Made by a program: the position numbers and the translations under genes
From: an uncultured Dehalococcoidia bacterium
GTDB taxonomy: Bacteria; Chloroflexota; Dehalococcoidia; Lucifugimonadales; UBA1123
Direction: 5' to 3'
Assembly (NCBI GenBank): GCA_958296105.1
Contig: OY282441.1
Coordinates: 1,727,585 to 1,791,584 of the forward strand
Length of the DNA: 64,000 nucleotides
Shown: one piece after another, positions 60,959 to 64,000 of the stretch
How the letters are laid out: every line of letters starts with the position of its first letter
Numbering within the stretch: the first letter of the stretch is position 1
Notes under the pieces: generated by a model
Told to the model about the DNA's origin: nothing
Seen by the model: the letters and a program-made list of their open reading frames with translations, nothing else
The model's database searches: none

Positions 60959-61962
60959 CGCGCGGGGAGACGCTGACAACTGATATCACCTCTCAGCTTC
61001 CCACCCTTCCCATCAGTTTTTCCCTCTCCATTGCGGGGGGGGGGGGGGGGTAATCCAGCAGCCGTTCGTCTGTGCAGAACCCGCCCATCCAAGAATTCGA
61101 GGCCGTCGGCGCGGTTGACCGTGTGCGTGCCTCGGTTGCCGGGCAGCGCGGAGCCGTCGATGCGCCCGATGGGGGTTTCGACATAGGCGCGCTCGTTCAG
61201 CTCGTCCACCCGGTTGAGGACCACCGCGCCTCCATAGCGTCCGCTGCAATCCTGAGAAGGGCGAATCAGGCGGCCGGCTCGGAAGAACAGCCGGCCGGCC
61301 GGCCGCGCCCGGCGGCGGTCGGACACCACCGGATTGGATGGGTGGGGCTGCCACGCCCCCTCCAGAGCATCGGCTGTGTAGATGTGCAGCTCGTCATTGG
61401 CGCGCGCCCTCGCCTCGCTCACCGTGCCGAACAGCCACAGCTTGCCGTCCTGCCGGTGCAGCGTCGGGTCGCTCATGCTCACGCCGTCCAGCAGCGCCCC
61501 TTCTCGGATCCAGTCGTCGGGAAAGCGGCGGCAGCGCCACAGATCGACCCGATTCTCGTCCCAAGTGTCGGGAATCAGATATAGCCGCCCCTGATGCTCG
61601 AAGACAGACGGGTAGGAGAGATGGTACGGGCATTCCAACGCGGTGACGGCTGCGCCCAGATCGCCGTCGGCGGACACCGGAGCGCACGATATGACGGCTC
61701 TCTTCGACGCGAAGGAGTAATCCTCGAAGAACACCCAAACCTTGCCGTCTACGACTATGGGGAAGGGGTCTGCCCAGAAGCGACCGGGCGGGGCGTGATG
61801 CACTTTCATCAGCGGCGAGCGCGCCCGTCCGCTCATTGCGGAATCGGCAAGCGGCAGGCCGGCGTTCACGGCAAGGAACCACTGCTCTTCGCCGAAAAGC
61901 CGTCGATAGGCTTTCTTGGCAGGCTGGGGTGAATGGCGGGACAGAAAACGCAAGATATCCAT
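60955..61962 (-). CDS. glucosamine inositolphosphorylceramide transferase-like propeller protein with 16-C tract near the end
   Basis: 335 residues. The stretches ADPFPIVVDGKVWVFFEDYSFASKRAVI, LSYPSVFEHQGRLYLIPDT and SDPTLHRQDGKLWLFGT are hallmarks of a GH43-like beta-propeller family named after plant glucosamine inositolphosphorylceramide transferase. In bacteria its role is unproven, but it often sits in glycan or formyl/sugar-transfer loci. The body ends near GTHTVNRADGLEFLDGR. Then 16 C code for LPPPPPR and a basic tail leading to a stop that overlaps the GT4 start. A one-base change would end the tail early in another frame and break the coupling. Confidence 0.8.
   Translation of the reverse strand: MDILRFLSRHSPQPAKKAYRRLFGEEQWFLAVNAGLPLADSAMSGRARSPLMKVHHAPPGRFWADPFPIVVDGKVWVFFEDYSFASKRAVISCAPVSADGDLGAAVTALECPYHLSYPSVFEHQGRLYLIPDTWDENRVDLWRCRRFPDDWIREGALLDGVSMSDPTLHRQDGKLWLFGTVSEARARANDELHIYTADALEGAWQPHPSNPVVSDRRRARPAGRLFFRAGRLIRPSQDCSGRYGGAVVLNRVDELNERAYVETPIGRIDGSALPGNRGTHTVNRADGLEFLDGRVLHRRTAAGLPPPPPRNGEGKTDGKGGKLRGDISCQRLPAR
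61035..61050 (-). repeat. poly-C (poly-G on +) tract, 16 nt, in the 3' end of the propeller gene
   Basis: Sixteen bases, the longest homopolymer of the window. The current length keeps the frame that overlaps the downstream GT4 start; the two other frames stop at about 61013 and 60993. Confidence 0.92.
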
Positions 61963-62096
61963 ATGCTGCCGCTCACCGAACGTGTTGGGAGTACAAGGCG
62001 TCGAAGCTAGGCGCGTGGATCGAAACAGTCATCCCAGCGACACAAGAGCGAGGAGTCGCGGGGGGTATACGGTCAAAATTGTCACCCTTACAGCCG
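61963..62096. other. short intergenic region, no feature seen
   Basis: The 134 bases between the propeller gene and the radical SAM gene (both minus strand) show no gene. A GTCACCC-type stretch near 62084 and GGTATACGG near 62067 might belong to a promoter for the propeller gene. Confidence 0.3.
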
Positions 62097-63662
62097 TCAT
62101 GCCGCCGGCTCGGAGCGGCGGCGTCTGAGGAGGCGCGCTGAATACCACGCCGCGCGCGCGCGGAGGAACTGCCGCGCCAGATACTGCACTCGATAGAAGT
62201 CTCGATGCAGCAGCATCAGCCCCACCCTGCGCCAGCGGCCGCGCTGGTTCTTGCGCCCTACCACCGCCGCCGCCTCGCGGACAAGCTCCCTGAAACGCTC
62301 CGGCGGGATGAAGGCGGTGAAGCAGTTTTCCGGGCTCTGATGATTGTAGATCGTGATGTCGAAGTCGTCGTCCACCACCCCAAGCTCCTTGCACACCTGA
62401 AACAGCTCGGAGCCCGGATATGGGGTGAAGATGCTCAGCATGATGTTATCCGCGTTGATCTTCTCGATGGCAGTCAGAGTGTCTCTCAGCGTCTCCTCTG
62501 TCTCTTCGGGGAAGCCGATCATAAAGAAGGCGCCGACTTCGATGCCCGCCTGTCGGCAGAGGTCGACCGCCACATACGCCTTCTCGATGGTGTGTCCCTT
62601 CTTCACGCCGCGAAGTATTCGGTTGTTTCCGGACTCGATGCCGATATTCACCCGCACACAGCCGGAGCGTCTCATGTGTTCGACCGACCGCTCCTTGACC
62701 ACGCCGACCGTTATCTCGCAGCCCCATTTGAGCCCGGGGCACTCGGTTTCGATCAGGCTGCACAGCTCCTCGATGTAACGCGGGTGTATGCCGAACGTGT
62801 CATCGTCGAAGTAGACGTATCTGACGCCCCGCCCCATCAGCATCTTTAGCTCTCTCACCACGTTCTCAGGCGAGCGCCAGCGCGTCTTTTGCGTCCATAT
62901 GGCTTTGGACTCGCAGAACGTGCAGCTGTACGGGCAGCCGCGAGCAGAGAAGACGTACCCGAAGGCTTCGGCGGGATAGCTCTCGTAGTCTCGAAGGATT
63001 TGCGGGGCATACTCCGCGGGGAAGGGCAGCTCGTCCAAGTCGGGGATCTGAGCGCGCGGGGGTGTGAGCGCCACCCGCCCGCGCCGACGGTACGCGATCC
63101 CGGATACCTCGCTCAGCGGCGCGCCGCTCTGCCGAGCCTCGAGCAGACCGACCAGCGTCAGCTCCCCTTCGCCCAGCGCAGCCACGTCGATATCAGGGCA
63201 GTCCAGCGCCTTCTCTGTGGACAAGGAGGCATGGGGGCCGCCCAAGACGACGAGCATGTTGGGGTTGTGCTGCTTGGCGATGCGCGCAACCTTCATAGCG
63301 GACGGGAAGTTCTGGGTCTTGGAGCTTATGCCGATGACGTCCGGATCGAACTCCGTTATGGCAGAGCGCACCTCTTCCCAGATGGGCGCCGCCGGGTCTT
63401 CCAGCGTGCGCAGGTAACGCTCCATCCCCTCCTCGATGCGGGTTACGTTGTCGAGTGAGATAGCCCTCTTCTTCGGATTGAAGTCGGCGTTGTATGCCTG
63501 TACCTCCCAATCCGTCCACTTCAGGATCGCTCCCGATAGATAGCCAAGCGCCAAGGGCAGCTTTACCAGTGAAGCGCTGTCGTGGTAGAGACGCTTGAAA
63601 GGCGGGTCTATTATCATAATCCGCTTTGCGCCGTGAGGAGCTTTGGATTGCTGCATCTCCAT
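62097..63662 (-). CDS. B12-binding-type radical SAM enzyme (BchE-like)
   Basis: 521 residues. An N-terminal cobalamin-type Rossmann domain (RIMIIDPPFKRLYHDSASLVKLPLALGYLSGAIL and VALGEGELTLVGLLEA) is followed by the radical SAM core with ARGCPYSCTFCESK (C-x3-C-x2-C), a YVYFDDDTFGIHPRYIEELCSL motif 3 region and NIGIESGNNRILRGVKKGH. C-terminal ~90 residues are basic. Such enzymes often methylate or cyclise unreactive carbons in lipids, sugars or cofactors. AGGATGG precedes ATG 63662. Its place at the edge of the glycan locus suggests a lipid or sugar modification. Confidence 0.85.
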   Translation of the reverse strand: MEMQQSKAPHGAKRIMIIDPPFKRLYHDSASLVKLPLALGYLSGAILKWTDWEVQAYNADFNPKKRAISLDNVTRIEEGMERYLRTLEDPAAPIWEEVRSAITEFDPDVIGISSKTQNFPSAMKVARIAKQHNPNMLVVLGGPHASLSTEKALDCPDIDVAALGEGELTLVGLLEARQSGAPLSEVSGIAYRRRGRVALTPPRAQIPDLDELPFPAEYAPQILRDYESYPAEAFGYVFSARGCPYSCTFCESKAIWTQKTRWRSPENVVRELKMLMGRGVRYVYFDDDTFGIHPRYIEELCSLIETECPGLKWGCEITVGVVKERSVEHMRRSGCVRVNIGIESGNNRILRGVKKGHTIEKAYVAVDLCRQAGIEVGAFFMIGFPEETEETLRDTLTAIEKINADNIMLSIFTPYPGSELFQVCKELGVVDDDFDITIYNHQSPENCFTAFIPPERFRELVREAAAVVGRKNQRGRWRRVGLMLLHRDFYRVQYLARQFLRARAAWYSARLLRRRRSEPAA

Positions 63663-63779
63663 ATATTACGCCATCCTAACTCTACTATCCCAACTGCGCC
63701 ATCTTACCATCGCCGCCCATAGCGCGCAAAACAGGTTCTGTCATATCTTCAGAGCGATTCGCAGCTGGCCATTCGCTGG
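63663..63779. other. intergenic region, no feature seen
   Basis: About 120 bases, locally less GC-rich, between the radical SAM start and the end of the partial gene. It may hold the promoter of the radical SAM gene; nothing definite is seen. Confidence 0.3.
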
Positions 63780-64000
63780 TCACTCTCTCGACAGGATGGC
63801 GAGGCTGCCACCGGGAGCGGTCAGAGCCAGCAGGCCGGCCCCTTCCCTGCGCAGCCGCCGCACGGCGAGGTAGGGGCCGGGGTTGATCCGCTCACCGCTC
63901 CGCAGCGGTTTTCCACTCGGAAAGTAGGGATGAATCAGCAGCTGTCCGCCTGGGCGCAGCGCCCTGAGCGCCAGCGCCGTGTCTCGGTAGGCGGTGTCCG
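63780..64000 (-). CDS. C-terminal fragment of an unidentified enzyme (gene continues beyond the window)
   Basis: A 72-residue open frame with stop at 63780-63782, without a start in the window. It contains LALRALRPGGQLLIHPYFPSG, the late-strand pattern of class I methyltransferases (RPGG then a beta strand), and ends LTAPGGSLAILSRE. Most likely a methyltransferase end, but only weakly supported. It lies upstream of and on the same strand as the radical SAM gene. Confidence 0.55.
   Translation of the reverse strand, partial: DTAYRDTALALRALRPGGQLLIHPYFPSGKPLRSGERINPGPYLAVRRLRREGAGLLALTAPGGSLAILSRE

Overview
The window is GC-rich DNA of a free-living or host-associated bacterium. Several features together suggest Chloroflexota (Dehalococcoidia/SAR202-like): a tandem CaiB/BaiF CoA transferase, a ferredoxin:thioredoxin reductase catalytic subunit with small glutaredoxins, a cytoplasmic molybdopterin oxidoreductase, a reductive-dehalogenase/QueG-like iron-sulfur protein, cupins, Fic next to an ABC exporter, and GTG/TTG starts. 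This is inference: no rRNA or other phylogenetic marker lies in the window.

Layout. 1-3.7 kb: end of an FtsX-type permease, a class II Fic protein and two exporter ATPases, one carrying an AbrB-like tail. 3.7-9.1 kb: cupin, SDR, a minus-strand thrC-NIL-MoaD operon, and a K+ channel ORF that runs in frame into a flavin reductase. 9.2-15.5 kb: FTR plus two glutaredoxins, a heptad coiled-coil protein, SRAP (YedK) and tgt, then a divergent 4Fe-4S RdhA/QueG-like gene and an MFS transporter. 15.5-17.6 kb: an AT-rich island followed by an unknown protein and an XRE/ImmA metallopeptidase, a probable acquired pair. 17.6-27.1 kb: cupin, GT39-type transferase with a C-terminal PA14-like region, CoA transferase, molybdopterin oxidoreductase, and prmC/membrane protein/prfA. 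27.2-35.5 kb: one giant surface subtilase with six PPC domains, 14 FG-GAP blades and Calx-beta, Gly-rich and Pro/Thr-rich parts. 35.6-38.7 kb: znuACB-type metal uptake behind a strong promoter and two operator-like palindromes.

38.8-63.7 kb is a surface-polysaccharide locus: Gfo/Idh oxidoreductase, GT2, two GT4, two Wzx-like flippases, an O-antigen-ligase/Wzy-like polymerase, SPASM radical SAM, sulfotransferase, PQQ-type sugar dehydrogenase with cytochrome c, two GT39-like transferases, polysaccharide deacetylase, methyltransferase, a glucosamine inositolphosphorylceramide transferase-like propeller protein, and a B12 radical SAM enzyme. They could together build, modify (sulfate, methyl, deacetyl) and export a sulfated glycan.

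The most unusual signals are in this locus. Three coding regions carry G/C homopolymers of 12, 14 and 16 nt at places where slippage would switch translation. Three consecutive proteins share a mosaic ~107-residue C-terminal module. A REP-like hairpin family and 72/129-bp tandem repeats fill the gene ends and even supply ribosome-binding sites and start codons. Elsewhere, short tandem duplications repeatedly span the junctions of neighbouring genes.
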